A stretch of DNA of 64,000 nucleotides, from positions 62,001-126,000 of the forward strand of contig NZ_JAMXKF010000009.1 of assembly GCF_024220585.1 (NCBI RefSeq). Reading direction: 5' to 3'. Shown here one piece after another: positions 51,307 to 59,891 of the stretch. The translations under genes and the position numbers were made by a program. The DNA is from Dyadobacter diqingensis. Lineage in GTDB: Bacteria > Bacteroidota > Bacteroidia > Cytophagales > Spirosomataceae. The notes under the pieces were generated by a model. That model did no database searches, was not told the origin of the DNA, and was given only the letters and a program-made list of their open reading frames with translations. Within the stretch, counting starts at the first letter, position 1; each line of letters begins with the position of its first letter.

Positions 51307-51562
51307 AGCAGCATCGCCTGATGCCACTTATATGGTACATACTCAGGAACCAGCCTTCATTGCCGAAATAAAAAAATTCTCCGATACAAATGAGCGTGAT
51401 TCATTTATATCGGAGAATGAAGGTATTGAGATTATTGTAGTGAATGCTGTTACTGTTATTGAGATTAAACGCTATCTCGAATCACCAGACCGTGAAAAAA
51501 GTAGGGCTTATTTGGACAAAAAGATTGTTCATTGGGTGGTGGCGAATTTAATCAATGGATGA
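51266..51562 (+). CDS. Small phage protein of unknown function
   Basis: A 98-residue protein (MKKNVPKFLIAKNEAASPDA) with mixed alpha/beta composition and a C-terminal YLDKKIVHWVVANLING. It starts inside the preceding gene (41-bp overlap) and its 3' end overlaps the convergent Abi-alpha gene by 15 bp. No family is recognised. The tight overlaps on both sides are typical of phage cargo genes. The frame is open without interruption, but length alone does not prove expression. Confidence 0.55.
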   Translation: MKKNVPKFLIAKNEAASPDATYMVHTQEPAFIAEIKKFSDTNERDSFISENEGIEIIVVNAVTVIEIKRYLESPDREKSRAYLDKKIVHWVVANLING

Positions 51563-52384
51563 GTCCTTCACATCTTCCATACACGCCATTGAGAACGATC
51601 TACCATATTCGGTTATGTCTACTACCAGTCTATTGAATTTTACCTTTTTATTTTCTCTCGAAGGAGTATTCTCATTTAAGAAGAAATTAACATTTCTGTA
51701 AAGAGGATCCTTATATTGAGATTCTATTAATTCATATTCTTTACTATAGACCGGCATGCCGGCTTTCTGATTAATCTGGAAAATTCCTAAAATCTCAAGA
51801 TTTTCTAAATATAGGTCAATATTCTTGGGGAATTCTAATTCGTGAACCAGCTCTAATCCAGTTAAATTTTTTCCCAACTGGACTGATAAGGACTTACCAT
51901 TTTGTTCAAAAACACCAACTACATTTAGTAACGGAAAGTGTTTTCTGCCTTTCAAAGCAAAAAGTAACTTCGCTTCATCAGCAGAGATATTGTTTATTGC
52001 AGTTATGAAAGCCGGATGAACCGCACTGACGGTATCGGAAAATGAAGCCTTTGTGAGAAGATTAATAAAAGCTTCTGATATTTCTTGCTGACTTACGTAT
52101 GAAAGTTTTTCAACTATTGGAATTGCGATTGAATCTGGAACAGGAATAGTTTCCTTATTTCGTGCTTGGAGTTTAGCTTCGTATCGCTGCAGGTTTTCTT
52201 TGAGAATTATCTTTCTCCGCTCATTTAACATTTGAACCGGAAACAATATGGTGTTACCGAGATCCATGACTGTTGCCAATGCTTCGCCGGCCTTTCTAAG
52301 TACTGGTTGCAACAAGTCTTCATAAACTTTATCGGTGGGTATTTTGTCTAACGCCTTGTCTGCAATATTCCTTACGGGGTCCAT
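51548..52384 (-). CDS. Abi-alpha (DUF4393) family protein, likely phage-exclusion cargo
   Basis: A 278-residue protein whose middle region resembles the DUF4393 / Abi_alpha family (PF14337). It has an N-terminal helical stretch (VLRKAGEALATVMDLGNTILFP), then RRKIILKENLQRYEAKLQARN, followed by ISEAFINLLTKASFSDTVSAVHPAFITAINNISADEAKLLFAL. The family is named for abortive infection, and prophages often carry such genes to exclude other phages. It lies on the minus strand between the terminase end and the integrase end. The mechanism is not known to me, and assignment rests on pattern memory rather than a search. Confidence 0.72.
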   Translation of the reverse strand: MDPVRNIADKALDKIPTDKVYEDLLQPVLRKAGEALATVMDLGNTILFPVQMLNERRKIILKENLQRYEAKLQARNKETIPVPDSIAIPIVEKLSYVSQQEISEAFINLLTKASFSDTVSAVHPAFITAINNISADEAKLLFALKGRKHFPLLNVVGVFEQNGKSLSVQLGKNLTGLELVHELEFPKNIDLYLENLEILGIFQINQKAGMPVYSKEYELIESQYKDPLYRNVNFFLNENTPSRENKKVKFNRLVVDITEYGRSFSMACMEDVKDSSID

Positions 52385-52692
52385 ATATAAACAGGTTTAA
52401 TTTTCACATATGCAATATAATTAAGTATTATAAAAATCGCATAAATGATTGGCTGTCAGTAAGATTTTCTATCTTTATAAAAAGTTGCACCTTTTCTTCG
52501 CGACATCCAGAGCCAACCGGCTGAAAATCAATCACAAAAATTTGAAATCTGTTTTTTTTACGAGGAAAGTCGGCAGATCAAGCCCGCCCTTTCACATTTT
52601 GGAAATTTCCATTTTCAAAAAATCCGAATATATGAAAGCCCCCTCGAGCTGGTAGCTTCGAGAGGGCTGGGTCAGGTGGGGTAGGGGTGTAA
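52385..52692. other. Prophage intergenic gap between Abi-alpha and terminase
   Basis: A 308-bp gap. It holds the promoter-side sequence of the Abi-alpha gene at the left and a hairpin (52637-52668) at the right. A 68-codon plus-strand frame at 52449 has no coding-like features and is not called. Confidence 0.55.
52637..52668 (-). terminator. Probable terminator of the late structural operon
   Basis: AGCCCCCTCGAGCT (52637-52650) pairs with 52654-52668 apart from one bulge and one mismatch, around a GGT loop. It lies 25 bp past the terminase stop in the minus direction. The U-tract is only three long. Confidence 0.55.
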
Positions 52693-54186
52693 TCAATAGA
52701 ATTCAATTTCGAAGCTGGTGTCGCCGGCATACATCAACCCACCTTGCAGCAACCAGGCGAAGTAGTAGTCGACCGTGTCACTTAGGTGGGTTGCGTACTC
52801 CTGGTCTTCGCCCTTCTTGTTCTCGCTCTTCTTGTCCTTCTTGTAGTCACCCGTGATGGGTGCGCGCTGCATACTGATTGTAACACTCTTGGCTTCGGTA
52901 GGATGGAAGCGGGCATACACACCATCTTCCCTTGACTCAGACAGTATGCCCTGCATCAATGCATGTATCTCATCCTTTAATGGGTTATAGGTAAGCGGGC
53001 ACAGGATCACAGACCAGCCTGCGTCCGTGAAGACCTGAGCGAACTCATCGAACAGGGTGATCCATGTACCATCGGCGTTCTTCTTACTGCTGGCACTGGC
53101 ATTGAGACCATTGCGGTCGCCCGTTATGTAGATGGTTCTGTTCTGGTGATTTATAAACCTTTCCACTACTTCATGGGCAAGGGTCTGGCTCATGTCCATA
53201 TCAGGTTCAGGTTCGTGTACGAAGACTCCCTTCACACAGTGATTTCCCTTACCGAAGTTCTGCCAGTTAGAGCAGCTTGTGAAGTGGGCATTAAAGTCCA
53301 CCACTGTGATCAGTGGTTGGCTTGGGTCATAGAAGGTTTCTTCATCAACCTCCGTGTGCCGATCATCCAGACTTGAATAGAATGATTTGGGCATCTTGCT
53401 CAGCCGCTTACCATCCACTTCCACACCGTACTCCAATTTGCTGAGCTTCTTTTTTAAGTTAGCTACATAATTGCCCGGTAAAAACATAAGGTTGTCTTTG
53501 GTGGTAATCTGCATAAATAGATAGCGATCGGGTTCCTCGCGCATTAGCTCTTCCGTATCGAACATCCAATCCCCTCCGGAGCCGTAGGGTGGTGAAGAGA
53601 AAATGGAAACAAGCCAGTGCATAGGTGAATCGAATTTACCTTTGTTGGCACGGATACGACCTTCCAGAATTTTCAGCCATTCGCGTTTGAAGATCAAAGC
53701 TTCGTCCATAAAAGCAAAGTCATCATTCCGTCCGCGATGTAGATCAGACAGCATTTTATATCCGCAGACTTCAATAACCCAGCCGTTGGGAAAAGCGATG
53801 CAATTTTCCCAGTTGTCAGGTTCCTGCCATGGTTTTTCCCAATCGTCAGGAGGTTTTCGCCAAAGCGCATAATCACCTTGACCGGTTTTAAAATTGTATT
53901 GTTTGATCCCGAAGTTTTCAGACCAAACTGATTTGATCCCCGGGAAAATCGCTCTTTGAAATTGGGTTTTCGTCGCGCAGGCAAATTGGCCTTTTCCTCT
54001 TGGAAGCTCTTCTTTCGAAACCAGCATCAAAAGAGCCATTGCAAAAGACTTTCCAGATCCAATACCGCCAATCATGGTGGCGGTTTTGGTTCCTTCGGCT
54101 GTCAGGCCGTAGAAAATACCCTCTATAAAATCGGCCTGTTTATCGTTGACCTCAATTTCCTGAATTAAATCAATTGCTGATCTCAT
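52693..54186 (-). CDS. Phage terminase large subunit
   Basis: A 497-residue TerL: Walker A GGIGSGKS (residues 40-47), Walker B-like DDFAFMDEAL (about 153-162), then an RNase-H-like nuclease with acidic residues in ITVVDFNAH, YITGDRNG and SDTVDYYFAW. It packages DNA into the prohead, cutting concatemers. It overlaps the TerS-like gene upstream by 17 bp. In transcription order it is the last late gene, opposite to most tailed phages, where it comes first. Confidence 0.93.
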   Translation of the reverse strand: MRSAIDLIQEIEVNDKQADFIEGIFYGLTAEGTKTATMIGGIGSGKSFAMALLMLVSKEELPRGKGQFACATKTQFQRAIFPGIKSVWSENFGIKQYNFKTGQGDYALWRKPPDDWEKPWQEPDNWENCIAFPNGWVIEVCGYKMLSDLHRGRNDDFAFMDEALIFKREWLKILEGRIRANKGKFDSPMHWLVSIFSSPPYGSGGDWMFDTEELMREEPDRYLFMQITTKDNLMFLPGNYVANLKKKLSKLEYGVEVDGKRLSKMPKSFYSSLDDRHTEVDEETFYDPSQPLITVVDFNAHFTSCSNWQNFGKGNHCVKGVFVHEPEPDMDMSQTLAHEVVERFINHQNRTIYITGDRNGLNASASSKKNADGTWITLFDEFAQVFTDAGWSVILCPLTYNPLKDEIHALMQGILSESREDGVYARFHPTEAKSVTISMQRAPITGDYKKDKKSENKKGEDQEYATHLSDTVDYYFAWLLQGGLMYAGDTSFEIEFY

Positions 54187-54748
54187 AGTTCGCTTCCTCG
54201 GTTAATTCGTCTTTTTCTACTTTTCCGTTATTGATGACCGTTTTGCGCTTGATGACAATTTTGGTCGGTTTTTTCTTTTGCTCATCCGGGATTTTGCTCG
54301 TATCGAAGGCTCCGTCGATGACAGCAGCTTCTTTTATCATACTTCTATATTCCCGAAGCAAAGCCGCTGCGGCTTTTGGATCCGCTCCTGAATCCCTGAG
54401 CCTTTCATAGTCGATAAGAACTTTATCGGCCACGCTCCGGAACAATTCCGAGTACATGTACTTAATCCCTTCCCGGTTGCGTAGCTGGCGGAGTTCAGCA
54501 AAGATTTCGTAGGTCATTGCAAGCAGCTCCCTGGCTCTTCGGTCTTGAAGTCGGATACGCTCATCGGTTTTGGCCAGTTTAATGGTGTCCACGTCAGAAA
54601 GACCAGCCAGAAGCCATCCGCGCATGATTTCCAATTTTTGAAGTGTATCTTCCTGTTTTAAGGTCAGCTCTTTTCCGTCAAAGATGTGCTGACGGTAGAC
54701 GTCCATTTCTTCATAGACCTTTTCGAGGTATTTGTTATTTTGACGCAT
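54170..54748 (-). CDS. Probable terminase small subunit
   Basis: A 192-residue helix-rich basic protein with a segment that may be a helix-turn-helix (AGLSDVDTIKLAKTDERIRLQDRRARELL) and a Lys-rich C-terminal region (KKKPTKIVIKRKTVI) followed by an acidic tail. No confident family match. Called TerS-like from its size, helical content and 17-bp overlap with TerL directly downstream, which is the usual pairing. It overlaps the preceding gene by 14 bp. Confidence 0.55.
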   Translation of the reverse strand: MRQNNKYLEKVYEEMDVYRQHIFDGKELTLKQEDTLQKLEIMRGWLLAGLSDVDTIKLAKTDERIRLQDRRARELLAMTYEIFAELRQLRNREGIKYMYSELFRSVADKVLIDYERLRDSGADPKAAAALLREYRSMIKEAAVIDGAFDTSKIPDEQKKKPTKIVIKRKTVINNGKVEKDELTEEANYEISN

Positions 54749-55124
54749 AATTAAGGTTTATGATGTCTTTTCTAAGTTCATTTTTCATGGCTTCCATTTT
54801 AGCCAGGTCCTCCCGCCATTGCTCGGCTTTCTTGTGCTCCGGAGTTGTTTCGAGTTTTTTGGTGTATTTGGAAATATTCACGCTGAGCCGGTTGATTTCC
54901 AATTGAAGTTCTGCGACACCTTCCTTTTTCTCGATCGATGCCATGATGGACTGATCAGGCTGTTGTTTGGGAAGTGTTCCGGTTTTATCGAAATAGTCGA
55001 TTGTTTTTAATACCTGGCTCCACTCCCGGCGTTTGGCATCAATCTGTGCGATCACGGGGCGAACGCCTTCGATGTCATCGTCGCGGAATTCATGCAGGGT
55101 GTTAGATAAAAGAGCAGCTTCCAT
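54735..55124 (-). CDS. Coiled-coil phage protein of unknown function
   Basis: A 129-residue protein, mostly charged helix with strong heptad character in its second half (AELQLEINRLSVNISKYTKK, KMEAMKNELRKDI). No family is recognised. Overlaps with its neighbours by about 14 bp downstream show it belongs to the late operon. It could be a packaging or head-assembly accessory factor; that is a guess from position. Confidence 0.65.
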   Translation of the reverse strand: MEAALLSNTLHEFRDDDIEGVRPVIAQIDAKRREWSQVLKTIDYFDKTGTLPKQQPDQSIMASIEKKEGVAELQLEINRLSVNISKYTKKLETTPEHKKAEQWREDLAKMEAMKNELRKDIINLNYASK

Positions 55125-55183
55125 GTGCAGCCGATTGGCACGCGCAAGAAGCTGCTCTTTTATATGTTTGTCCGATTCTTCGC

Positions 55184-55603
55184 TTACGGGATCACTTCCG
55201 TTTTTTTTTCTTCAACTGCAGGCTCGCCGGAATTGGTGGTGTCTTCCGGAATATCCTGCTGTTCTCCGGACGCATCGCCATTTGTTTCGGTGCCGGCCAG
55301 CTCGTCAGAATTTTCGTTTTCCCCAGAAAGCGGTTCAATTTTTGGACTCGCCGTTTTAGGAGAAATCCGAACGTTAGCCGACCCGATTGATTTAATAGCC
55401 TCCAACTGCTTTTTGGTTTGCTTTTGAATTTCGTCGACCGCATTGGCAGCATCAGATTTTACCGGTTCCGCTTTAACCGGTTTCAAAGCCGCCTCGTATT
55501 CTTTTTTGGCTTGCTTTAATATCGCCGTGTTCGCCTCAGACTTGTCAGAGTTGTAGCGCAACTCGGCAAGCTGATAATTCGCTTTTAATTGTTTTATTTC
55601 CAT
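55184..55603 (-). CDS. Phage protein with coiled-coil start and acidic disordered tail
   Basis: A 139-residue protein whose first half is a Lys/Glu coiled coil (MEIKQLKANYQLAELRYNSD) and whose second half is Pro/Thr/Glu-rich and probably disordered (ENENSDELAGTETNGDASGE). No family is recognised. Disordered acidic tails occur in head accessory proteins, but no specific claim is made. It lies in the run of small genes between the tail-tube-like gene and TerS. Confidence 0.6.
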   Translation of the reverse strand: MEIKQLKANYQLAELRYNSDKSEANTAILKQAKKEYEAALKPVKAEPVKSDAANAVDEIQKQTKKQLEAIKSIGSANVRISPKTASPKIEPLSGENENSDELAGTETNGDASGEQQDIPEDTTNSGEPAVEEKKTEVIP

Positions 55604-55629
55604 TGCTGTGAAATTAAAGGATGGGTGGA

Positions 55630-55863
55630 TCAGGCTGGTAAAGTTGCGGGTGCGGGTCTGGAAGGCTTTTTTTCTTCCGGGATCGCAACGGTGCTGGATT
55701 CTTCCTTTTCAATAATTCGCGGATCGCCGTTATCGAAAAGTACTTTCAAATCTTTCTGATTCATTTCAGCCAGGTGTTTGGTATTTCCGTTCACGAATTC
55801 AAAGCCTTTGGCATTTTCGGCAACGGAATATATTTTCGGGGTTGTTTGAGTCTCTTGTTTCAT
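55630..55863 (-). CDS. Small phage protein of unknown function
   Basis: Start set at ATG 55861-55863, giving 77 residues (MKQETQTTPKIYSVAENAKG...); a start 10 codons further up adds a hydrophobic stretch unlike the rest. The centre NTKHLAEMNQKDLKVLFDNGDPRIIEK resembles small head-completion-type proteins of Bacteroidota prophages in composition only, and the C-terminus is Pro-rich. It is the gene after the tail-tube-like protein. Confidence 0.6.
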   Translation of the reverse strand: MKQETQTTPKIYSVAENAKGFEFVNGNTKHLAEMNQKDLKVLFDNGDPRIIEKEESSTVAIPEEKKPSRPAPATLPA

Positions 55864-55921
55864 GGGAGTTATTTGAGAAAAAGATAAAAACAATGGGGGC
55901 TCCGGATGAAGCCCCCGTTTA

Positions 55922-56629
55922 TTATACTACCGGAGCAACAAGTGGCTCAACGGCGAAAGTAGTGGCTGATGCAAGTGGGAATACCGGCACCTGCATACCG
56001 TCTTGTTTGGCTGTGAAGGTTGCTTCCTTACGGCCAGTTCCTTTTTCTGGCATTGTGCCTTTCATTTCCAACATCATCGGGATGTATTTTTGACCGATGT
56101 AGTAGAGCTTGTCATCATTCCCCTGAACGATCAGGTTAACCGGTGTATCGCAAAGCAGTGAAGCAAACCTTACGATATCTTTGCCGTAGCCCAGGATTTT
56201 AAACTCAATGCTCTGAGTGAAACCAGCACCCAGTTTCATTTCAGTGTCGAACTTGGTTGTATCATACCATGCTTCCACTTCGATGAACTTTTTAGTTGCC
56301 ACCAAAGGAATTGCGCCTGTATATTCACCGGCAGTTTTTGCGAGGTCATACGTCAGAAATTCCGATGCCAGATCTTCTGCCAAAACAATGTAGAGACGTT
56401 TGGCACCACCAATGGTCAAAGTCTGGCACTGTCTTTTAAGACCGATCAACGCGTTACAGCTGGCAACGCCGGATTCGTCGTTAAAAGAAAAGCCGCCAAG
56501 CTGCTGGCCTGCAAAGCCAACAAGACCAGCGGAAGCCATACCCATTAGTGGGTTTCCGGTAATCAGGGTTACGACAGCTGCGGAGCCGATCGAGGTGGCA
56601 GCCGTAGCAAGTCTAAATTGATTTTTCAT
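55922..56629 (-). CDS. Phage structural protein, possibly tail tube
   Basis: A 235-residue beta-rich protein after a short hydrophobic start (TSIGSAAVVTLITGNPLMGMASAG). It has a segment VNLIVQGNDDKLYYIGQKYIPMMLEMKGTMPEKG similar in pattern to RFVAIFRDTDGNCYLAGTKNNGM of the gene at 60866. That pattern (beta hairpin with D-x-D-G, then Y-x-G) occurs in tail-tube-like folds. It follows the capsid gene, where tube or decoration genes sit. The specific role is not certain. Confidence 0.5.
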   Translation of the reverse strand: MKNQFRLATAATSIGSAAVVTLITGNPLMGMASAGLVGFAGQQLGGFSFNDESGVASCNALIGLKRQCQTLTIGGAKRLYIVLAEDLASEFLTYDLAKTAGEYTGAIPLVATKKFIEVEAWYDTTKFDTEMKLGAGFTQSIEFKILGYGKDIVRFASLLCDTPVNLIVQGNDDKLYYIGQKYIPMMLEMKGTMPEKGTGRKEATFTAKQDGMQVPVFPLASATTFAVEPLVAPVV

Positions 56630-56699
56630 GTATAGAAAAGAGGTTTGCGATTAGAAGATAGCCCTCCCTGTCAAGGGAGGGTAGTTTTTAGAGGGAGGG

Positions 56700-57665
56700 T
56701 TAAATATTGTCGTTCAAGAACAACTCGTCTGGCGTTGCAAAGTCAAAGCCAAGGGAACAGCGGATACTTACCTTGTAGGATTTCACATCTTTCACGATCG
56801 AAAGGCGGTATTCGCCCGGATTCGAGTTACATACAAACAAGAGGTTTTTAGGTGGCGTGATCACGATTGTGTCTTTGCCAGCCAGACCAGGATCAACCTT
56901 AAATTTCATGTTCGAGTAATCGTCCAGATTTTCAGGACGGTCAGCCGGTCCAACATGCTCTTTAAATCTGAGACGTCGGTCTTTACGGTATTTGTCGTAC
57001 GCCTGTTGGCTACATTTAACGTCCAGCTCTTTCAAGAGCATTTTAGGACGTACATTGTTAACCATATCGGCAACTGCATTAAACTGGTCATACGCATTGG
57101 ATGTAGTCAAAACCGCGCCATCGTAAACGTGACTGGCTTCAATATCGCCACCTACGGCACGGCCAGCCGTGAAAATCGTGAGAAAACCATCTACCAATGA
57201 ACCTGCTCCGGAGCCAGCTGCATTGTAAACACCATTCCATGCCGTGTTCAAACGAAGCATTTCGAAATGCGAGCTTAGGATGTGTTGCAGGAAGAAAATT
57301 TCGAATGGATTATCCTGGATCTCGATCATTGTACGACCCGCAGTCTTAATCCACCCAAGATAAGATTTGTAAATTTCGTTGATCTGGGAAAGTGTGATTT
57401 CAAGATCAATATCAGCTTCCTTGAATGTCGCGAAACGGCTTCTAACAGAAAGCGCTTGTTTTCCGTCGAAGTTATCGGATGCGGGTTTCCATGCATCTTT
57501 TACATCTAACTGAACAAGAGGAGCCTTATCACGAGTAACAAGCACAGTGAAATCGTTAGCCAGGGACTGGGCACCGTAGACAACGGAGTCCAGGATGATC
57601 TGACCATCGCCATCGATAGTGCTCATTAGCGCGGTGTCGAATTTGTCAAAATTGATTGGTTTCAT
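56700..57665 (-). CDS. Probable major capsid protein
   Basis: A 321-residue protein located directly after the scaffold-like and protease genes, the standard place of the major capsid gene. It has HK97-like features: an extended N-terminal arm, a long helix region (LSQINEIYKSYLGWIKTAGRT) and a C-terminal SLGFDFATPDELFLNDN segment typical of Bacteroidota capsid proteins. There is no strong textbook motif, so the call rests on order, size and composition. Confidence 0.7.
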   Translation of the reverse strand: MKPINFDKFDTALMSTIDGDGQIILDSVVYGAQSLANDFTVLVTRDKAPLVQLDVKDAWKPASDNFDGKQALSVRSRFATFKEADIDLEITLSQINEIYKSYLGWIKTAGRTMIEIQDNPFEIFFLQHILSSHFEMLRLNTAWNGVYNAAGSGAGSLVDGFLTIFTAGRAVGGDIEASHVYDGAVLTTSNAYDQFNAVADMVNNVRPKMLLKELDVKCSQQAYDKYRKDRRLRFKEHVGPADRPENLDDYSNMKFKVDPGLAGKDTIVITPPKNLLFVCNSNPGEYRLSIVKDVKSYKVSIRCSLGFDFATPDELFLNDNI

Positions 57666-57698
57666 ACTGAAAAGAAAAAATGAGGTTAAGGGTTTAGA

Positions 57699-58124
57699 TT
57701 AAGAGCGGTTGGCTTTTTTCCAGACATCCATGGCATTCTGGTTGTACCCGGCCATCGAAGTTGCCTGTCTGCTGTTTGCGTCTTCGTCCGGGTTTTGATC
57801 GCCGGTGGACGAAGCCTTTGTATGGTGCGCTTTGTATTTATCACGCTCGGCCGTTACCGCCAAAAGTGACGCGTTAGCCGTGGCAAGTTTGGCCTCCAAA
57901 GTGGTGATGGATGCCGTAGCCGTTGCCAGCTCGCTTGTTCTTGTTACCAAGTCAGCGGAAAGCGTTGCATTAGCCAGCGTGGTGGCTTCCAGTTGCTCGT
58001 TCAAAGTGTTTACTTCTGCGGCAAAAGTAGCATGATCAGCTACGCTCAGGCTTTGGGAAATGGCCTGCTCGGAGCCAGGGAAAAATTTTGCAAAAATTGT
58101 GGATAGATTCATGGGTTTGCTCAT
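57699..58124 (-). CDS. Coiled-coil scaffold-like phage protein
   Basis: A 141-residue protein with a long Ala/Thr/Leu/Glu-rich coiled coil (about residues 30-100, NEQLEATTLANATLSADLVT onward) and a short basic C-terminus (GYNQNAMDVWKKANRS). The shape, size and location between S49 protease and capsid match phage scaffolding proteins. It overlaps neither neighbour. No sequence family claimed. Confidence 0.65.
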   Translation of the reverse strand: MSKPMNLSTIFAKFFPGSEQAISQSLSVADHATFAAEVNTLNEQLEATTLANATLSADLVTRTSELATATASITTLEAKLATANASLLAVTAERDKYKAHHTKASSTGDQNPDEDANSRQATSMAGYNQNAMDVWKKANRS

Positions 58125-58147
58125 TGGATTTATATTGAAAGCGTTGA

Positions 58148-58996
58148 TTACATTTTACGTGCGATGGATATCGCATCGGCAAGAGTACCGGTAAGGTCCA
58201 CCAGACCGTATTTGATAGCATCCTTATAATTGTACATCTTACCGGAGAAGACATCTTCGGAGTTAAGTTTTCCGATGCGGCCACGTTTTACATAGCCTTT
58301 GAAAAGTGTCATCGCGTCATCCAGATCCTGCTGTATTTCTGCTTCCAGTTCGGGAGTAAGCGGCTCGATGCCGTTGATTGTAGCTTTGTCGATCGATTCG
58401 CCAGCCCGGAAGATCCTTACGTTAAGCCCTGCTTTTTCAAGAGCCTGGCTTTGATCCACGTGCACCATCAGTACACCAATGCTTCCATATTCGGCGGCAC
58501 TGGATTTTTCCATTACGATGTAATCAGTTTGGGACATGCTAAAAACACCTGCACTGGCGACGCTTCCGCTGACATAGCCTACGATCGGTTTTGGAAACCA
58601 CTTGATAGCGTCTGCAAGAATTTCGATGGAATCAACTGTGCCACCAGGTGTGTTTCCGTCAACCACGACAGCTTTGACTTCCTTTTCGGCAGCGGCTTCG
58701 GCCAGAACGTCGATCAAGAATTCATTGCCCATACCGCAGAATCCGTTTCTTGACATTGTTCCTTTCATCGGGATCACCGCAACATCACCACCGCCTTTTT
58801 TGACGTATTCGCGTAAATAGACACGGGTCATGCTGACTTCGCCATCTTTGTCGCGTGGAGAAATCAGGGCACTTGATTTGAAGTGGGAGGGGATCGGGTC
58901 AAACCCTGCCGCCAACCGTGGAAGGATAATTCCTTCCATTCGGTGGGCGAAGAATTTGTTCATGTACCATAATCCAGAGAAGGTTTCTGCGTTCAC
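58148..58996 (-). CDS. S49-family (SppA/ClpP-like) head maturation protease
   Basis: A 282-residue serine protease: VAVIPMKGTMSRNGFCGMGN, a nucleophile Ser in GSVASAGVF (about residue 147), SIGVLMVHVD and a candidate Lys in ESIDKATING, the Ser-Lys dyad pattern of S49 enzymes. Phage S49 proteases cut scaffold and capsid arms during prohead maturation. It is the first of the protease-scaffold-capsid set. Confidence 0.88.
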   Translation of the reverse strand: MNAETFSGLWYMNKFFAHRMEGIILPRLAAGFDPIPSHFKSSALISPRDKDGEVSMTRVYLREYVKKGGGDVAVIPMKGTMSRNGFCGMGNEFLIDVLAEAAAEKEVKAVVVDGNTPGGTVDSIEILADAIKWFPKPIVGYVSGSVASAGVFSMSQTDYIVMEKSSAAEYGSIGVLMVHVDQSQALEKAGLNVRIFRAGESIDKATINGIEPLTPELEAEIQQDLDDAMTLFKGYVKRGRIGKLNSEDVFSGKMYNYKDAIKYGLVDLTGTLADAISIARKM

Positions 58997-59102
58997 AAAA
59001 TCGTATCGAGTTAAATGGAGGGTAATAAGACGATACGAAGTAGAAGTCTTTTTTATAGGATATAAAGGACGAAAAGAGCCGCCGCAGGGCAGAAAGAAGT
59101 GG

Positions 59103-59495
59103 TTAGTTTGTCCACCAGCTTTTTCCGAACAATCGGATAAAGGTTAACATGATCAAGACCTGAATTTTGGGCACGCCACTTTCGCGGCAGTTTAAGCCAA
59201 ATTCTATATCGGCGATCATCCTGGCTCCGTCCATGCCATACTTCTGCTGTCCGATTTTATTGTCATAGCAAAAGTCATGAACAACAGCGGCGTTGGCCAT
59301 GCGTCCATGAGGTGGGAAAATTGGCCAGAGCCATCGGGGCACGCTGGCGAAATCAGTAATGTATCCCTTGGGGATCACTAGTTTTTCGTCAGAAAGACAG
59401 GTTTCAAACTGGCAGTCTGTTGCGACTTCAAACCAATCAACTTTTGCCGACCGCTGCTCGTATTTTCTGAATTGGATGTCCGGGTATTGCGTCAT
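59103..59495 (-). CDS. DUF1353 phage protein
   Basis: A 130-residue protein with the DUF1353 core IPKGYITDFASVPRWLWPIFPP followed by HGRMANAAVVHDFCYDN, with a conserved His-Asp pair. DUF1353 occurs widely in prophages, near tail or lysis genes; its function is not established. It overlaps nothing and ends 106 bp before the protease start. Confidence 0.85.
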   Translation of the reverse strand: MTQYPDIQFRKYEQRSAKVDWFEVATDCQFETCLSDEKLVIPKGYITDFASVPRWLWPIFPPHGRMANAAVVHDFCYDNKIGQQKYGMDGARMIADIEFGLNCRESGVPKIQVLIMLTFIRLFGKSWWTN

Positions 59496-59498
59496 GGC

Positions 59499-59885
59499 TC
59501 AGGTGAAACGTAGGTATGAATCCGCCTCTAAAACTGCACCCTGTGCAATTGAGAAAGGATTTACACCGCTCTCTACTGCTGCATGCAGCCATGTATATTG
59601 TCCCGTTGCACCGATCGGATAGTTTCCGTTTTCGTCAGGAAAGACTAGCGCGCCGGTTAGGGGATCAACCTTACTGGTATCATCTGCAACGAGCAGGAAC
59701 GGATCACGTTCAATGGCCGCAAAGGCATTGAGCCTGTTGTTATGCTGGTCGTAATGCTCGATACGGCAAATGAGGGTAACCGTCTTAGCGAGGTAATCCT
59801 CGTTCCGACCGGCAATAATAATTTTTCTTACCACGTCCGGGTATCCCGGGGAAGGTGAAATTTCCACGCGTTGAATATTTTCCAT
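59499..59885 (-). CDS. Phage structural-region protein of unknown function
   Basis: A 128-residue beta-rich protein (VEISPSPGYPDVVRKIIIAG, TVTLICRIEHYDQHNNRLNAF) ending in a region with GQYTWLHAAVESGVNPFSIAQGAVLEADSYLRFT. It sits 3 bp from the DUF1353 gene and 6 bp from the fibre-like gene, so all three are one translational block. No family recognised; a baseplate or fibre-attachment role is only positional inference. Confidence 0.6.
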   Translation of the reverse strand: MENIQRVEISPSPGYPDVVRKIIIAGRNEDYLAKTVTLICRIEHYDQHNNRLNAFAAIERDPFLLVADDTSKVDPLTGALVFPDENGNYPIGATGQYTWLHAAVESGVNPFSIAQGAVLEADSYLRFT

Positions 59886-59891
59886 GTTACC

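Noticed and set aside
52449..52655. 68-codon plus-strand frame in the gap before the terminase gene
   Set aside because: It is made of AT-rich gap plus the late-operon hairpin, and no family or promoter supports it.
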